64,000 nucleotides of DNA from Caulobacter ginsengisoli (GCF_030814835.1 NZ_JAUSVS010000015.1:1-64000), one strand, 5' to 3'; positions 8,511-17,657 are shown, counted from the stretch's first letter. Numbers and translations are program-made. The notes: a model not told the origin generated them from the letters alone.

Positions 8511-11411
8511 ATGATCTGGTTGTTCACCCTGGGCCTGGCGGCCTGGATTCTGCGGCTGTCGCTGGACCTCAACCAGCACCGCTCGCTGACCCGCCGGCTT
8601 TCCGAGCGGCTGGAGGCCCTGGAAGACAGGCAGATCCCGGTCGCTAAACCCGCTGCCCAAGCCGAGCCGGTCGAGGCGCCGCCCCCGCCGACCGTCGGCG
8701 TCCTCGCCGAGGATCGCGCGCCGCCTGGGGTGTTGATGCAACCCGAGCCCGAGCCGCCGCCAAGGCTGGTCCCGCCAATCTCGCCCGGCCGCCCGCCGGT
8801 CGACCTGGTGCGGCTGCTCAGCGAAAAGGGCCTGGCCTGGCTGGGCGGCGGGGCGCTGGTGTTGGGCGGGCTGTTCCTGGTCGGCTACGCGGCCCAGCGC
8901 GGCCTCTTCACCCCGCCGGTGCGGCTGGTCAGCGCGGTGCTGGGCGCGCTGGCCATGCTGGCGGCCTCGGAATGGCTGCGGCGGCCGGGCCCGGCCCAGA
9001 ACAGCCTGGTCGCCGCCATCCTGGCCGGGGCCGGAGCAGGCGGGCTCTACGCCACCGTCTGGGCCGCCTGGGGGCTCTACCGCTATCTGCCGGGCGGGCC
9101 GGCGGTGCTGCTGATGACCGGCGTCTCGACCCTGCTGCTGGGTCTTTCCCTGAGGCACCGCCAGCCTTTGGCCCTGCTGGCTCTGCTGGGGGCTTTCGCC
9201 GCCCCGGAGATCGCCGGGCGCGGGATCTGGAGCGAGGAGGCCCTGACCCTGCACCTGCTGCTGGTCGTGGTCGCCGGCTTCGCGGTCGCCGTCGGACAGC
9301 GCTGGAGCTGGACGGCCCTGGCCACCGTGCTGGGCGTCGCCGGAGTCTGCCTGCTCGACGCCGGCGTCATCAGCCCCACCCGCGAGATCGCCCTGAACCT
9401 GGTCACGCCGGTGCTGGCCCTGGCCTATGCCGGGCTGAACGCCCATCGCGGCCCGGCCCGCCCCTTCGGGCTGATCGCGCCGCTGGCGCTGGGCCTTTCG
9501 GCCTTCAGCCTGATGCTGTTCTGGGTCGCCCATGCCGCCCTCTGGCTCGCCCCCGTGGCCCTGGCCGCGCTGGCGCCCCTGGCGGGCCTGGCCATCGGCC
9601 GGACCTGGACGCGCTGGGAAGCCCTGATCGCGCCCGTGGTCCTGGCCGTCCTGGGCCTGACCATTGCCGTCGGGATGGCCTTCGAGGCCGAGCTGATGAC
9701 GGTCCGGCTCGAGGGCGCCGGCCTGGCGATCGCCCTGGTCGCAGCCGGCCTGTTCGCCCGGCGCCAACCCCTGGCGGTGGTATCCGCCGCCGCCGGCGCC
9801 CTGCTGCTGATGCTGCGCGGGGCCTATGGCCTGGACCCGCTGCCGGCCGCCCTGGCGCTGGAAGCCGGGGCGGCTGTGCTGATCCTGGCCGCCTGGCCGC
9901 AGGCGCGCCATACGCCCAACGTCTTTGGCGATCCCGCCGGCGACCTGGCGCTCGGGGCCTGGAGCCTGGCCGCCGGCCTGGCCCTGGTCGCGGCCATCCG
10001 GCTGGGCGCGCGGCCCGAGGCGGTTCCGGCCCTGGAGGCCGCCTTGGCGCTGGGCGTCATCCTGCTGCAGCGCCGGCTCGCCTGGCGGGGCCTGGCCGCC
10101 GCCGCCCTGGCGGCCGGGGGCGCGGCGGTCGCCGCCTCGCTCGATCCGCGCTTCATCGGCCCGGCCCTGGCGTCGGCCAATGGCGCGGGGCTGGCCGTGC
10201 TGGCCTGCGCCCTGGCCGCTACCCTGCTGGCCGTTTCCAGCCGGCTGCCCAGACTGCCCCAGGACCAGACCGCCCCCCGCCAGTCGCTCGCCGCCGGCGC
10301 GGTGATCCTGGCCCTGATCGGCGCCTTCATCGGCCTGCGCTGGTGCGCCTCCGGCCAGGGACTGGGGCTGAGCCTGTTGCTGGAAGCCTCCCTGCGCACC
10401 CTGCTGATGAGCCTGGCGGGCGCGGCCCTGCTGCTGGTCACGCGCGACCGGCGCGGAACCATCGCCCGGCTGGGGCCGCACGCCCTGCTGCTCCTGGCCG
10501 CCGTGCACGGCGTCCTCTGCCAGCTGTTGATCTGGAACCCCCTTTGGGGAATCTGGCGCGAGCCCATCGAGACCCTGCCGCTGCTGGGCAGCCTGGCCCT
10601 GGCCTATCTGGCCTCGGCCGGCGCCTTCGCCCTGGCGGCCTCGCGGACCCGCGAGCCGGTCCCCGCCCGGATCTATGGAACGCTCGCCGCCCTGTTCGGC
10701 CTGACCTGGGCCCTGCTCACGCTGCGCCATACCTTCCATGGCCCCGACCTGACGGCCGGGATCAGCCCCTTCGCCGAGCGCATCGCCCAGGCAGCCCTGC
10801 TGCCGCTGCTGGCCCTCGGGCTAGACTGGATCGACCGGCGCGGACGCCTGGTCCGGGCGACCCAGGCCGTGCGCTGGCTGGGCCTGACCCTGGCCCTGAC
10901 GATCACCGGCCTGATCGCCTTCCCCTGGTGGGGCGCCGACCCCGCGCCGATGGGCGGGCTGGGCCTTGGCCTGCTGGCCTTGGCGCTGCTGGCCGGCCTG
11001 GCGGCGATAACCTGGGCGTCGGGGCGCATCGAGCGGGACCGCGCCCCGATCCTGGGCGAGACCGCCCTGGTGCTGGCGGCCGGCCAGGCCCTGCTGCCCG
11101 TCACGCTGGCGGTGCGCTGGGCCTTCCATCCCCACGACCCGGCGCACGGGGCCGGCCTGCCGCTGGAGACCTGGGCCTATTCCGCCGTCTGGGCGGTGGG
11201 CGGCGCGGCCCTGCTGGCCCTGGGCTCGGGCTTGAAGGAACGCGCCCTGCGCTGGACCGGCCTGCTGGTGCTGCTGGCCACGGCGGCCAAGGTGGCCTTC
11301 TTCGACACCGCCAACCTCGAGGGCGTGGCGCGGGCCGGCTCCTTCCTGGCGGTCGGGGTGCTGATGGTCGCGGCGGCGGTGATCTCGCGCCGTCTGACCC
11401 GGGTCAGTTAG
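8511..11411 (+). CDS. Giant DUF2339 integral membrane protein
   Basis: At 966 residues this is one of the largest proteins in the window. After one N-terminal membrane helix and a short coiled region with a Pro-rich linker (about 30-95), it becomes a near-continuous series of hydrophobic helices, roughly two dozen, to the C-terminus. The block EKGLAWLGGGALVLGGLFLV followed by YAAQRGLFTPPVRL is the DUF2339 signature. No function is established for the family that I know of; the architecture suggests a transport or polymer-handling role, which is conjecture. It starts at ATG 8511 after GCGGAGCG. It is transcribed alone and converges on the JmjC/cupin gene across a 200-bp gap. Confidence 0.88.
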   Translation: MIWLFTLGLAAWILRLSLDLNQHRSLTRRLSERLEALEDRQIPVAKPAAQAEPVEAPPPPTVGVLAEDRAPPGVLMQPEPEPPPRLVPPISPGRPPVDLVRLLSEKGLAWLGGGALVLGGLFLVGYAAQRGLFTPPVRLVSAVLGALAMLAASEWLRRPGPAQNSLVAAILAGAGAGGLYATVWAAWGLYRYLPGGPAVLLMTGVSTLLLGLSLRHRQPLALLALLGAFAAPEIAGRGIWSEEALTLHLLLVVVAGFAVAVGQRWSWTALATVLGVAGVCLLDAGVISPTREIALNLVTPVLALAYAGLNAHRGPARPFGLIAPLALGLSAFSLMLFWVAHAALWLAPVALAALAPLAGLAIGRTWTRWEALIAPVVLAVLGLTIAVGMAFEAELMTVRLEGAGLAIALVAAGLFARRQPLAVVSAAAGALLLMLRGAYGLDPLPAALALEAGAAVLILAAWPQARHTPNVFGDPAGDLALGAWSLAAGLALVAAIRLGARPEAVPALEAALALGVILLQRRLAWRGLAAAALAAGGAAVAASLDPRFIGPALASANGAGLAVLACALAATLLAVSSRLPRLPQDQTAPRQSLAAGAVILALIGAFIGLRWCASGQGLGLSLLLEASLRTLLMSLAGAALLLVTRDRRGTIARLGPHALLLLAAVHGVLCQLLIWNPLWGIWREPIETLPLLGSLALAYLASAGAFALAASRTREPVPARIYGTLAALFGLTWALLTLRHTFHGPDLTAGISPFAERIAQAALLPLLALGLDWIDRRGRLVRATQAVRWLGLTLALTITGLIAFPWWGADPAPMGGLGLGLLALALLAGLAAITWASGRIERDRAPILGETALVLAAGQALLPVTLAVRWAFHPHDPAHGAGLPLETWAYSAVWAVGGAALLALGSGLKERALRWTGLLVLLATAAKVAFFDTANLEGVARAGSFLAVGVLMVAAAVISRRLTRVS

Positions 11412-11460
11412 GGCGGGTCAGGCGGGTTTGAACCGGGGCGATATCCACATCTTCCCGAGC

Positions 11461-11551
11461 GTCCTGGCGAAGGCCAGGACCCAAGCGGGGTCGGCCACCC
11501 TGTCCGCGCCACCTCAGGACCCTCCGCTTGGGCCCTGGCCTTCGCCAGGGA
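11461..11551. repeat. Inverted repeat (family E) between convergent genes
   Basis: The left arm at 11461-11489 (GTCCTGGCGAAGGCCAGGAC followed by CCAAGCGGG) pairs imperfectly with the right arm at 11524-11551. Each arm is itself a small palindrome around GGCGAAGGCC. It fills the space between the convergent ends of the DUF2339 and JmjC/cupin genes and could act as a bidirectional transcript 3'-end structure. Confidence 0.6.
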
Positions 11552-11610
11552 GACCGGGGATGGAGAGAGCAAACCTGACCCATTCCAGGCGGGAAATGCC
11601 CTAGGGCGGG

Positions 11611-12795
11611 TCAGGCCGCGACCAGGAAGCCGGCGTCGACGAACCGCTGGGCCAGGGCGATGCGGACGTCGTCGCCGATCTCGCCGGGGATGTCGCGCAC
11701 CTGGAACTCGCTGGCCCCGGCGATGAAGACCACGGCCGCCTCGGCGCCGCGATGGATATGGATGTGGCCGCCCGGATGGCTGAAATCCAGCCGCTCGGCG
11801 TTGCCGATCAGATGGCCGACGGCCAGGGGATGGCGGCGCAGCCGGCTGGCCAGCGTCAGCGGCGAGGGGGCCGGCTGCTGCTCCAGCCGCTCCAGCTTGC
11901 TCACCGCCCGTGAGGAGCGGCGCTGCAGGGCCTGGCCGACGAAGGCGTCCGAGCGGCACAGCTCCAGCAGCTGGCCCAGGGCGCCCCTGACCTGGCCGGG
12001 CAGGTCGCCGAAGCTGTTGCCGTGCACCTGCAGGCCCAGCCGGTTGCCCACCCCCACCCGCAGGCGGCGGTCCAGGTCGGACATATGGTCCAGGGCGGCG
12101 ATGATGGTCTCGCGCAGGGTCAGCGGCCGGAAGCCGATCGACACATGCAGCGCGTCGCTGAGGGCGTCGACCCGGTGGGCGGTGCCGCAGGGCAGGTAGA
12201 GCAGGTCGCCGGGCGCGACCTCGACCACGGTGTGGGGGTCCAGGGCCGGCGGACCCTCGGCAATGCCGCGCCAGGGGTTGGGCAGGGGCGGCGGATCGGT
12301 GTTGATGAACCAGCGCTTGGACCCGACCAGCTGGATAACGATGATGTCGTACTCGTCGTAGTGAACCTGGGCCTGGCCATCGCCCCGGCTCCAGAACACC
12401 GCCGCCTCGACCGGCTGGTGCAGGATCACCTCCAGGGCGCGGATGAATTTCGCCAGCTGCGGGGTCAGGCCGTGGACCTCCGGGACCCGGACGGTCCAGC
12501 CCAGGGCGTGGTGGGCGTCGACCGTGGCCTTGAAGGCCGCCGCGTCGGGGACCGGGGCGGGCCGGGGCGGCTGGCCCCGGGGCCGCTCGGCGTGGCAGGT
12601 GATCTTCGGGGCCAGCCGGTCGAAGGCGTCGAGGATGACGGCGGCAGGATCGGGTCCCAGCAGGGTGCGGCGATGGTCGGCGTCGCCGCCCTCGACCTTG
12701 ATGAAGCCCTGGCCCAGCACCTCGTCGAGGAAGCGGTCCACCGGCAGGGGATCCAGGACCCGCTGCAGGGCGGCCTGGGCGTCGGCAAGGATCAT
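11611..12795 (-). CDS. JmjC/cupin-type Fe(II) and 2-oxoglutarate dioxygenase-like protein
   Basis: The 394-residue protein carries the cupin-type metal triad: His145-x-Asp147 in VHYDEYD and a distal His207 in GTAHRV. These sit on strands of the form IVIQLVGSKRWFI and VEVAPGDLLYLPCG that typify the Cupin_4/JmjC family, which includes ribosomal-protein hydroxylases such as RoxA. A C-terminal helical and winged region follows (about 260-394). I chose ATG 12795, since the preceding 39 codons of open frame are poorly protein-like. It could hydroxylate a ribosomal protein or another macromolecule, but the substrate is unknown. It is encoded alone, converging with the DUF2339 gene. Confidence 0.8.
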   Translation of the reverse strand: MILADAQAALQRVLDPLPVDRFLDEVLGQGFIKVEGGDADHRRTLLGPDPAAVILDAFDRLAPKITCHAERPRGQPPRPAPVPDAAAFKATVDAHHALGWTVRVPEVHGLTPQLAKFIRALEVILHQPVEAAVFWSRGDGQAQVHYDEYDIIVIQLVGSKRWFINTDPPPLPNPWRGIAEGPPALDPHTVVEVAPGDLLYLPCGTAHRVDALSDALHVSIGFRPLTLRETIIAALDHMSDLDRRLRVGVGNRLGLQVHGNSFGDLPGQVRGALGQLLELCRSDAFVGQALQRRSSRAVSKLERLEQQPAPSPLTLASRLRRHPLAVGHLIGNAERLDFSHPGGHIHIHRGAEAAVVFIAGASEFQVRDIPGEIGDDVRIALAQRFVDAGFLVAA

Positions 12796-12926
12796 CTCGG
12801 CTCTCAAGCGTGGGCTATACGCGTCTCGCCGCGAAGCTACCGATGTCCCCGAACCGGGTTCAAGTGACATCCCGTTCACGTGGTGGCCTGGCCGGGTGGC
12901 GGAATGTCGCACCCTTGGGGGCGCGG

Positions 12927-14456
12927 CTAGCCCTGCGCGTCGAAGAAGGCGTCCGGGCCCTCGACCTCGACCAGCCGGCCCTTGCGGATTTCCAGGAAGC
13001 GGGTGGCGGCGGTGCGGGTGAAGTAGCGGTCGTGGCTGACGAACAGGCAGCTGACCTCCGCCTCTTCCAGCTGGGCCTCCAGCGCCTCCTGGCCCTCGAT
13101 GTCCAGGTGGTTGGTCGGCTCGTCGAGCAGGTAGAGGTTGGGGCGCTCCAGCTTGAGGCGCAGGAACATCAGCCGCGAGCGCTCGCCATGGCTCAGCACG
13201 CCGATCGGCTCGCGGGTGCGGTGGAAGGCAAAGCCCGCCTGGGCCAGCAGGCGGGCTGCCTCCTTGTCGGTGGCCTCGGGGGCGGCGGCGACATAGTCGA
13301 TGAGGGTGGATTTGAGCGGCAGGCCGCTCATCGTCTGGTCGAACCAGGCCAGCCGCGCGGCCGGATTGAAGCGCACCGTCGCCTGGCCGTCGTAGTGCTC
13401 GCGGGTCGGGTCGAAGGCGGCGGCGAGCGCGCTCAGCAGGGTCGACTTGCCCGCCCCGTTGGCCCCCAGGATGGCGATGCGGTCGCCGACCCCGACGCTC
13501 AGGCGGTCGATGTCGAACAGCCGTCGGCCGTCCGGGGTCTTCACCGTCAGGCCCATGACCCGCACCGCCACCTTGGCCTCGATGTCGCCCTCGGCCAGCT
13601 CCAGCCGCCGCTCGCGGGCCCGGTAGGTTTCGGTGGCGCCCTCCTCGATGCGGGCGATGCGGGTCTCGATGGCGGCCTTGCGCTTGTTGAGGTCGGGGTT
13701 CTTGACCGCCCAGACCTTGTAGCGGGCGGCGGCGGCCTCCAGCCGGGCCACCTCCTTTTCCTCAAGGCGGCGCTGGGTGGCGGCGGCGGCGTCGCGGCGC
13801 AGCAGTTCCTCGCGGGCGGCGGCGAAGGGGGCCTTGAAGCTGTGCAGGCCGTCGGCGCGCAGGAAGAGGGTGCGGTCGGTGACCCGGTTGAGGAACTCGC
13901 GGTCGTGGCTGACGATCAAAAGGGGGATGTCGAAGTCCTCGGTCAGCCAGCGCTCCAGGGTGGCGATGTTGCCCAGGTCCAGGTGGTTGGTCGGCTCGTC
14001 GAGGATGAGGATGTCCGGCTCCTCCAGCCGCGCCGCCCCGGCGATCAGCATCAGTCGCTGCCAGCCGCCCGACAGTTCGCCGAACCGCTGCCCGGCCATC
14101 TCGTAGGAGACGCCGATCTCGTCCAGCAGCACATCGATCCGCCAATCCTCGTCGGCGGCGCCGATGCGGCCCAGCGAGCGGGCCAGCACCTCGCGGACGG
14201 TGAGGTCGGCCAGGTCCGGGGGCGTCTCCTGCGGCAGGGTGCCGACTCTTAAGGAGCGGGAGCGGACCACCTGGCCGGCGTCCAGCTCCAGCTCGCCCGA
14301 CAGGCATTTCAGCAGGGTCGACTTGCCGGCCCCGTTCTCGCCGACCAGGGCGGTGCGGGCGCCGTCCAGCAGGAAGGAGACATTCTGGAACACCGGCTCG
14401 GCCCCGTAGTGGAACCCCGCCCCCTCCATGCCCAGAACGGCGTTGCGCGGCGCCAT
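12927..14456 (-). CDS. ABC-F family ATPase
   Basis: The 509-residue protein contains two ABC ATPase domains with Walker A motifs GENGAGKST (near 39) and GANGAGKST (near 330). The signatures are LSGGWQ and LSHGERSR, with two DEPTNHLD Walker B blocks. A charged linker separates the domains and there are no membrane segments, the hallmark of ABC-F. Members bind the ribosomal E site to rescue stalled translation or protect against antibiotics. The subfamily (Uup-, EttA- or resistance-like) cannot be fixed by eye. The gene is divergent from the MarR-GNAT gene, and the 113-bp interval contains a palindromic operator. Confidence 0.9.
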   Translation of the reverse strand: MAPRNAVLGMEGAGFHYGAEPVFQNVSFLLDGARTALVGENGAGKSTLLKCLSGELELDAGQVVRSRSLRVGTLPQETPPDLADLTVREVLARSLGRIGAADEDWRIDVLLDEIGVSYEMAGQRFGELSGGWQRLMLIAGAARLEEPDILILDEPTNHLDLGNIATLERWLTEDFDIPLLIVSHDREFLNRVTDRTLFLRADGLHSFKAPFAAAREELLRRDAAAATQRRLEEKEVARLEAAAARYKVWAVKNPDLNKRKAAIETRIARIEEGATETYRARERRLELAEGDIEAKVAVRVMGLTVKTPDGRRLFDIDRLSVGVGDRIAILGANGAGKSTLLSALAAAFDPTREHYDGQATVRFNPAARLAWFDQTMSGLPLKSTLIDYVAAAPEATDKEAARLLAQAGFAFHRTREPIGVLSHGERSRLMFLRLKLERPNLYLLDEPTNHLDIEGQEALEAQLEEAEVSCLFVSHDRYFTRTAATRFLEIRKGRLVEVEGPDAFFDAQG

Positions 14457-14518
14457 GACCCGATCCCCAACCTGGCGGGGTTGTTCCGGGCGGGGCCTGG
14501 GCTGTCAAGCCGAAGCAG

Positions 14519-14539
14519 ATAGTTGACTCCGTCAATTAT
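14519..14539. promoter_or_regulatory. MarR-type palindromic operator TTGAC-N3-GTCAA
   Basis: A 9+3+9 inverted repeat with one mismatch has the core TTGAC-TCC-GTCAA. It sits 31 bp upstream of the MarR-GNAT start and 63 bp from the divergent ABC-F start. TTGACT could also be a -35 hexamer. The central GACTC is a GANTC site for the CcrM methylase of this bacterial group. Autoregulation by the adjacent MarR domain is the likely use. Confidence 0.6.
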
Positions 14540-14569
14540 CTGGCTTTCCCTGTGGCCAGGAGGTTCGCC

Positions 14570-15496
14570 ATGTCCGCCGCCGTCCAGGATTCCGTCGCCG
14601 CCGTCCGCCGTTTCACCCGCTTCTACACCCGCGCGGTGGGAGTGCTGGACCGCGACTATCTGCATTCGTCCTACACCGTGGCCGAGGGGCGGGTGCTGTT
14701 CGAGATCGCCCAGAACCAGGCGGGGACCACGGCCAAGGCGGTGGGCGAGATCACCGGCATCGACGCCGGCTATCTCAGCCGCATCGTCGGCAGGTTCGAG
14801 CGCGACGGGGTGGTGCGGCGCGAGCGCTCGACCGCCGACGGCCGCAGCCAGCTGCTGCGGCTGACCGAGCATGGCCGGCAGGTCTTCGCCGGCTTCGACC
14901 GCCGCTCGGCCGCCCTGGTCGAGGGGCTGATCGACCACCTGCCGCCGGCCGGCCGCCAGCGGCTGGTCGGGGCGCTGCGGGAGGCCCAGGGGCTGCTGGA
15001 GGCGGATGAGATCGCGCCGGCGGTGCTGCGGCCCAACGCCGTGGGCGACCTGGGCTGGGTCGTCGAGCGGCACGCCATTCTCTACAGCCAGGAATACGGC
15101 TGGAGCGGCATGGAGTCCCTGTGCGCCCGGGTGGTGGCCGATTTCGCGGACGCGCAAGGCTCCGACCCCGCCCATCACCGCTGCTGGATCGCCGAGCGGG
15201 CCGGCGAGCGCCTCGGCTCGGTGTTCATGGTCAGGGAGGACGAGACCACCGCCCGCCTGCGCCTGCTGCTGCTCGAGCCGGCCGCGCGGGGCGAGGGGTT
15301 GGGAAAGCGGCTGGTGGAGCAATGCCTCACCTTCGCCCGGGAGGCCGGCTTCCAGGAGGTGGTGCTGTGGACCCACGCCAAACTGACGGCGGCGCGGGCC
15401 ATCTACGCCCGGGCGGGGTTCCAGGTCGAAGAGGTCTGGACCCATGACGACTTCGGCCAGGCGGAGGTCAGCGAGACCTGGCGGGTGAAGCTCTAG
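14570..15496 (+). CDS. MarR-type regulator fused to a GNAT acetyltransferase
   Basis: This 308-residue protein is a two-domain fusion. Residues about 10-145 form a MarR winged helix with the recognition-helix and wing region DAGYLSRIVGRFERDGVVRR and STADGRSQ. Residues about 160-308 form a GNAT fold with the acetyl-CoA loop LEPAARGEGLGKRLV and ending ARAIYARAGFQ. The start is the ATG at 14570, six bases after AGGAGG; an upstream in-frame GTG at 14552 would place that ribosome site inside the gene. The enzyme domain may acetylate the ligand or product of the controlled pathway. It converges with and overlaps by 4 bp the GFA-type gene. Confidence 0.88.
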   Translation: MSAAVQDSVAAVRRFTRFYTRAVGVLDRDYLHSSYTVAEGRVLFEIAQNQAGTTAKAVGEITGIDAGYLSRIVGRFERDGVVRRERSTADGRSQLLRLTEHGRQVFAGFDRRSAALVEGLIDHLPPAGRQRLVGALREAQGLLEADEIAPAVLRPNAVGDLGWVVERHAILYSQEYGWSGMESLCARVVADFADAQGSDPAHHRCWIAERAGERLGSVFMVREDETTARLRLLLLEPAARGEGLGKRLVEQCLTFAREAGFQEVVLWTHAKLTAARAIYARAGFQVEEVWTHDDFGQAEVSETWRVKL

Positions 15497-15960
15497 CCCA
15501 GCAGCGCCTTGCGCCGCGCCAGACTGTCGGCGGGCCACTGCTTCTCCATGTCGTAATAGATCTCGAACGCCGGCTGGTCCTGGGGGAGGCCCACCCAGGG
15601 TACCTTGGAGCGGGTGAAGATGTGGGCGTCGGGCGTGATGGCGTGCGGCTCGTCCAGGGTGGAGACCCGCAGGAAGCTCATCACCCGGCGGCGGCCATAG
15701 TCGCTCCACAGCGCCGTCTGGCACCTGGCGCAGCGATAGATGTCGTGCGGCCGGCCGCTGGCGGTGGGCATGGTCACGACCACCGGCGCCTCGCCCTCCA
15801 GCGCGATACGGTCGGTCTCGATGATGGCGTTGATCGCGAAGGCCCCGCCCGTCTGGGTCTGGCAGTCGCGGCAGTGGCAGCAGTTCACGAACATCGGCCG
15901 GCTGGTCATCCGGTAGCGGACGGCGCCGCAGAAGCAGCCGCCGGGGAAGCTGTCGGTCAT
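15493..15960 (-). CDS. GFA-family (Mss4-fold) zinc protein
   Basis: The 155-residue protein shows the full GFA cysteine pattern: GGCFCGAVRY near the N-terminus, NCCHCRDCQ near residue 30, and YRCARCQTALW near 80. These bind one structural and one catalytic-type zinc. The family was named for proposed glutathione-dependent formaldehyde activation, but most members, like this one, have no proven reaction. It is divergent from the ECF sigma gene across about 100 bp, so both may share control. Its stop overlaps the end of the MarR-GNAT gene by 4 bp. Confidence 0.85.
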   Translation of the reverse strand: MTDSFPGGCFCGAVRYRMTSRPMFVNCCHCRDCQTQTGGAFAINAIIETDRIALEGEAPVVVTMPTASGRPHDIYRCARCQTALWSDYGRRRVMSFLRVSTLDEPHAITPDAHIFTRSKVPWVGLPQDQPAFEIYYDMEKQWPADSLARRKALLG

Positions 15961-16059
15961 CGCGCGCGCCTTTCACAATCCTGCCGGTATTCTGGCCGGC
16001 TGGTATCCTGGAGGGCGCCCCGTTCGTCTGGCAATCGTAGAAAATCTCGGGAGGCTGCC

Positions 16060-17043
16060 TTGGACGACATCGACGACACGACCGCCCGCGCCCTGCGCAC
16101 GGCCTGGTTCCGCTATCTGGACACGCTCGAACCTCTGCGGGCGCCGCTGCACGCCTACTGCCTGCGGCTGACGCGGGATATCTGGGACGCCGAGGACCTG
16201 GTCCAGGACGTGCTGCTCAAGGGCTTTGGCATGATCGGCCGCGGCGACCTGCACGGGCCGGGCAGTCCGGTGGCCAATCCCAGGGCCTATCTGTTTCGCT
16301 GCGCCACCCACCAGTGGATCGACGCCCAGCGCCGCCTGGCCCGCCAGCGCGCTCTGCCCGCCGACCCGCCGCCGGCCCCGGCCCCGCCGCCCGAGACCGC
16401 GCGGCTGGGCGGTGAGGCGCTCTTTGCCGTCGCCTCGCCCCAGGCCCGGGCGGCGGTGATCCTCAAGGACGTCTTCGACTTCACCCTCGAGGAGATCGCC
16501 GACGCCCTGCGCACCACGGTGGGCGGGGTGAAGTCGGCCCTGCGGCGCGGCCGCGAGGCCCTGGCGGAACAGGCGATGACGCCGCAGCCCTCCGGCCGGC
16601 CAGGCGCCTCGCCGGAACTGGTCGACCGTTTCGTCGACGCCTTCCGGTCCCGCGACGTCGCCCGGCTCACCGCCGTCCTCACTGAAACCTGCTCGATCGA
16701 GGTCCCCGGCGTCGGCGGCGGCCGCGGCCGCCGTGGCGGCTGGGCCGAGGCCAGCGTCGGCCACGAGACCCACCTGCGCGCGGCCGTCTATCGCGGCGAG
16801 ACGGTCATCCTGTTCCTCGACCCCGAGGACCGCCTCTACGACGTCGCCCGCCTGGAGGAGGCCGACGGCCTGGTCAGCCGCCTGATCCACCACTGCTTCT
16901 GTCCCGACACGGTGCAGGCGATCGGCGGAGAGCTGGGCGTGGAGACGGTGTCCTTGGGCTATCATCAGCAACCGGAGACCCTGGTGCGGATGATCGCGAC
17001 GACGACGTTGCCTTGGGGCTCGGAAGGGTTGGGCGCGGAATAG
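16060..17043 (+). CDS. ECF sigma factor with SnoaL-like C-terminal extension
   Basis: The 327-residue protein has sigma region 2 at about 25-95 (YCLRLTRDIWDAEDLVQDVL, then the AYLFRCATHQWIDAQRR block). Sigma region 4 follows at about 130-180 (FTLEEIADALRTTVGGVKSALRRGR). A C-terminal domain of about 140 residues looks like the SnoaL/NTF2 folds found in ECF41/SigJ-type factors. In those families the extension modulates activity in place of an anti-sigma protein. I choose TTG 16060 because GGGAGG lies five bases upstream and the sequence before it is not protein-like. No anti-sigma gene is adjacent. The divergent GFA gene is a plausible target, which is inference. Confidence 0.85.
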   Translation: MDDIDDTTARALRTAWFRYLDTLEPLRAPLHAYCLRLTRDIWDAEDLVQDVLLKGFGMIGRGDLHGPGSPVANPRAYLFRCATHQWIDAQRRLARQRALPADPPPAPAPPPETARLGGEALFAVASPQARAAVILKDVFDFTLEEIADALRTTVGGVKSALRRGREALAEQAMTPQPSGRPGASPELVDRFVDAFRSRDVARLTAVLTETCSIEVPGVGGGRGRRGGWAEASVGHETHLRAAVYRGETVILFLDPEDRLYDVARLEEADGLVSRLIHHCFCPDTVQAIGGELGVETVSLGYHQQPETLVRMIATTTLPWGSEGLGAE

Positions 17044-17057
17044 CCTCCGCCTGAAGT

Positions 17058-17252
17058 TCAAAGCCCGCGCAGCACGACCCCGGCGGTCAGCAGCGCAAAG
17101 GCGGCGGTCAGGGTCTCGACCACATGGCCGCTGACCCAGGGAATGGCCACGCCGCCGAAGTGGGCGATCAGCGCGGCGAGGGCCAGCGCCACGGCGATGG
17201 CGAACACCGGCATGGAGGGGGCGGTCAGAACGAAGGCGGGACGGGCGGCCAT
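17058..17252 (-). CDS. Small two-helix membrane protein
   Basis: The 64-residue protein (MAARPAFVLTAPSMPVFAIA...) has two hydrophobic segments, about 14-32 and 43-62, joined by a short loop with Gly-Gly, Pro-Trp and His residues. I recognise no family. It converges with the ECF sigma gene, the two stops being 15 bp apart. The ATG start and consistent hydrophobicity support it, but short GC-rich frames of this sort carry some risk of being spurious. Confidence 0.55.
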   Translation of the reverse strand: MAARPAFVLTAPSMPVFAIAVALALAALIAHFGGVAIPWVSGHVVETLTAAFALLTAGVVLRGL

Positions 17253-17360
17253 GGTCAGGCTCCTGGGCGCGTCCAGGCAGACCGGACGCAGGTCACCATG
17301 CGCTCCGGAGGCTGCTGCGGCAATGCGGGCCCCTCTTCCGGACCCGGCGCCCTTTCCGCC

Positions 17361-17657
17361 TTACCCGACCGGCCGCTCCAGCCAGTCCTCGCGGCCATGC
17401 CGCACCCGCAGGATCAGGACGCCCTCAGCATCGATCCGGTAGACCACGATGTGGGCCCCGTAGGGATGCACCCGCACGGGCGGGACGATTTCGAACCGCT
17501 CCCGCGCCGCGCGGGGATTGGCTGTCAGGAAGTCGAAAACCGCTTCCAGGCCCGCATGGTAGCGTTCGGCCTGGGCCTGACCGAACGCCCTGGCGCCGGC
17601 GACGAAGATTTCGATGACGTCCTCTTCGGCCTTACGGCTGAGCCTAGGGCGTTTCAT
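17361..17657 (-). CDS. parE: ParE/RelE-type toxin
   Basis: The 98-residue protein has the compact ParE pattern: an N-terminal helix pair starting KRPRLSRKAEEDVIEIFVAG and a central AQAERYHAGLEAVFDFLTANP helix. The C-terminal strand set YGAHIVVYRIDAEGVLILRVRHGREDW is typical of the family. ParE toxins poison DNA gyrase and are neutralised by a cognate ParD. The gene overlaps the end of parD by 14 bp, with antitoxin first, the classical arrangement. All family hallmarks are present and there is no truncation, so the module looks intact. Confidence 0.9.
   Translation of the reverse strand: MKRPRLSRKAEEDVIEIFVAGARAFGQAQAERYHAGLEAVFDFLTANPRAARERFEIVPPVRVHPYGAHIVVYRIDAEGVLILRVRHGREDWLERPVG

Noticed and set aside
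8454..10739. Long open frame antisense to the DUF2339 gene
   Set aside because: Its product is almost only Gln, Gly, Ala and Arg without hydrophobic cores; it is a GC-rich shadow of a clearly real membrane protein.
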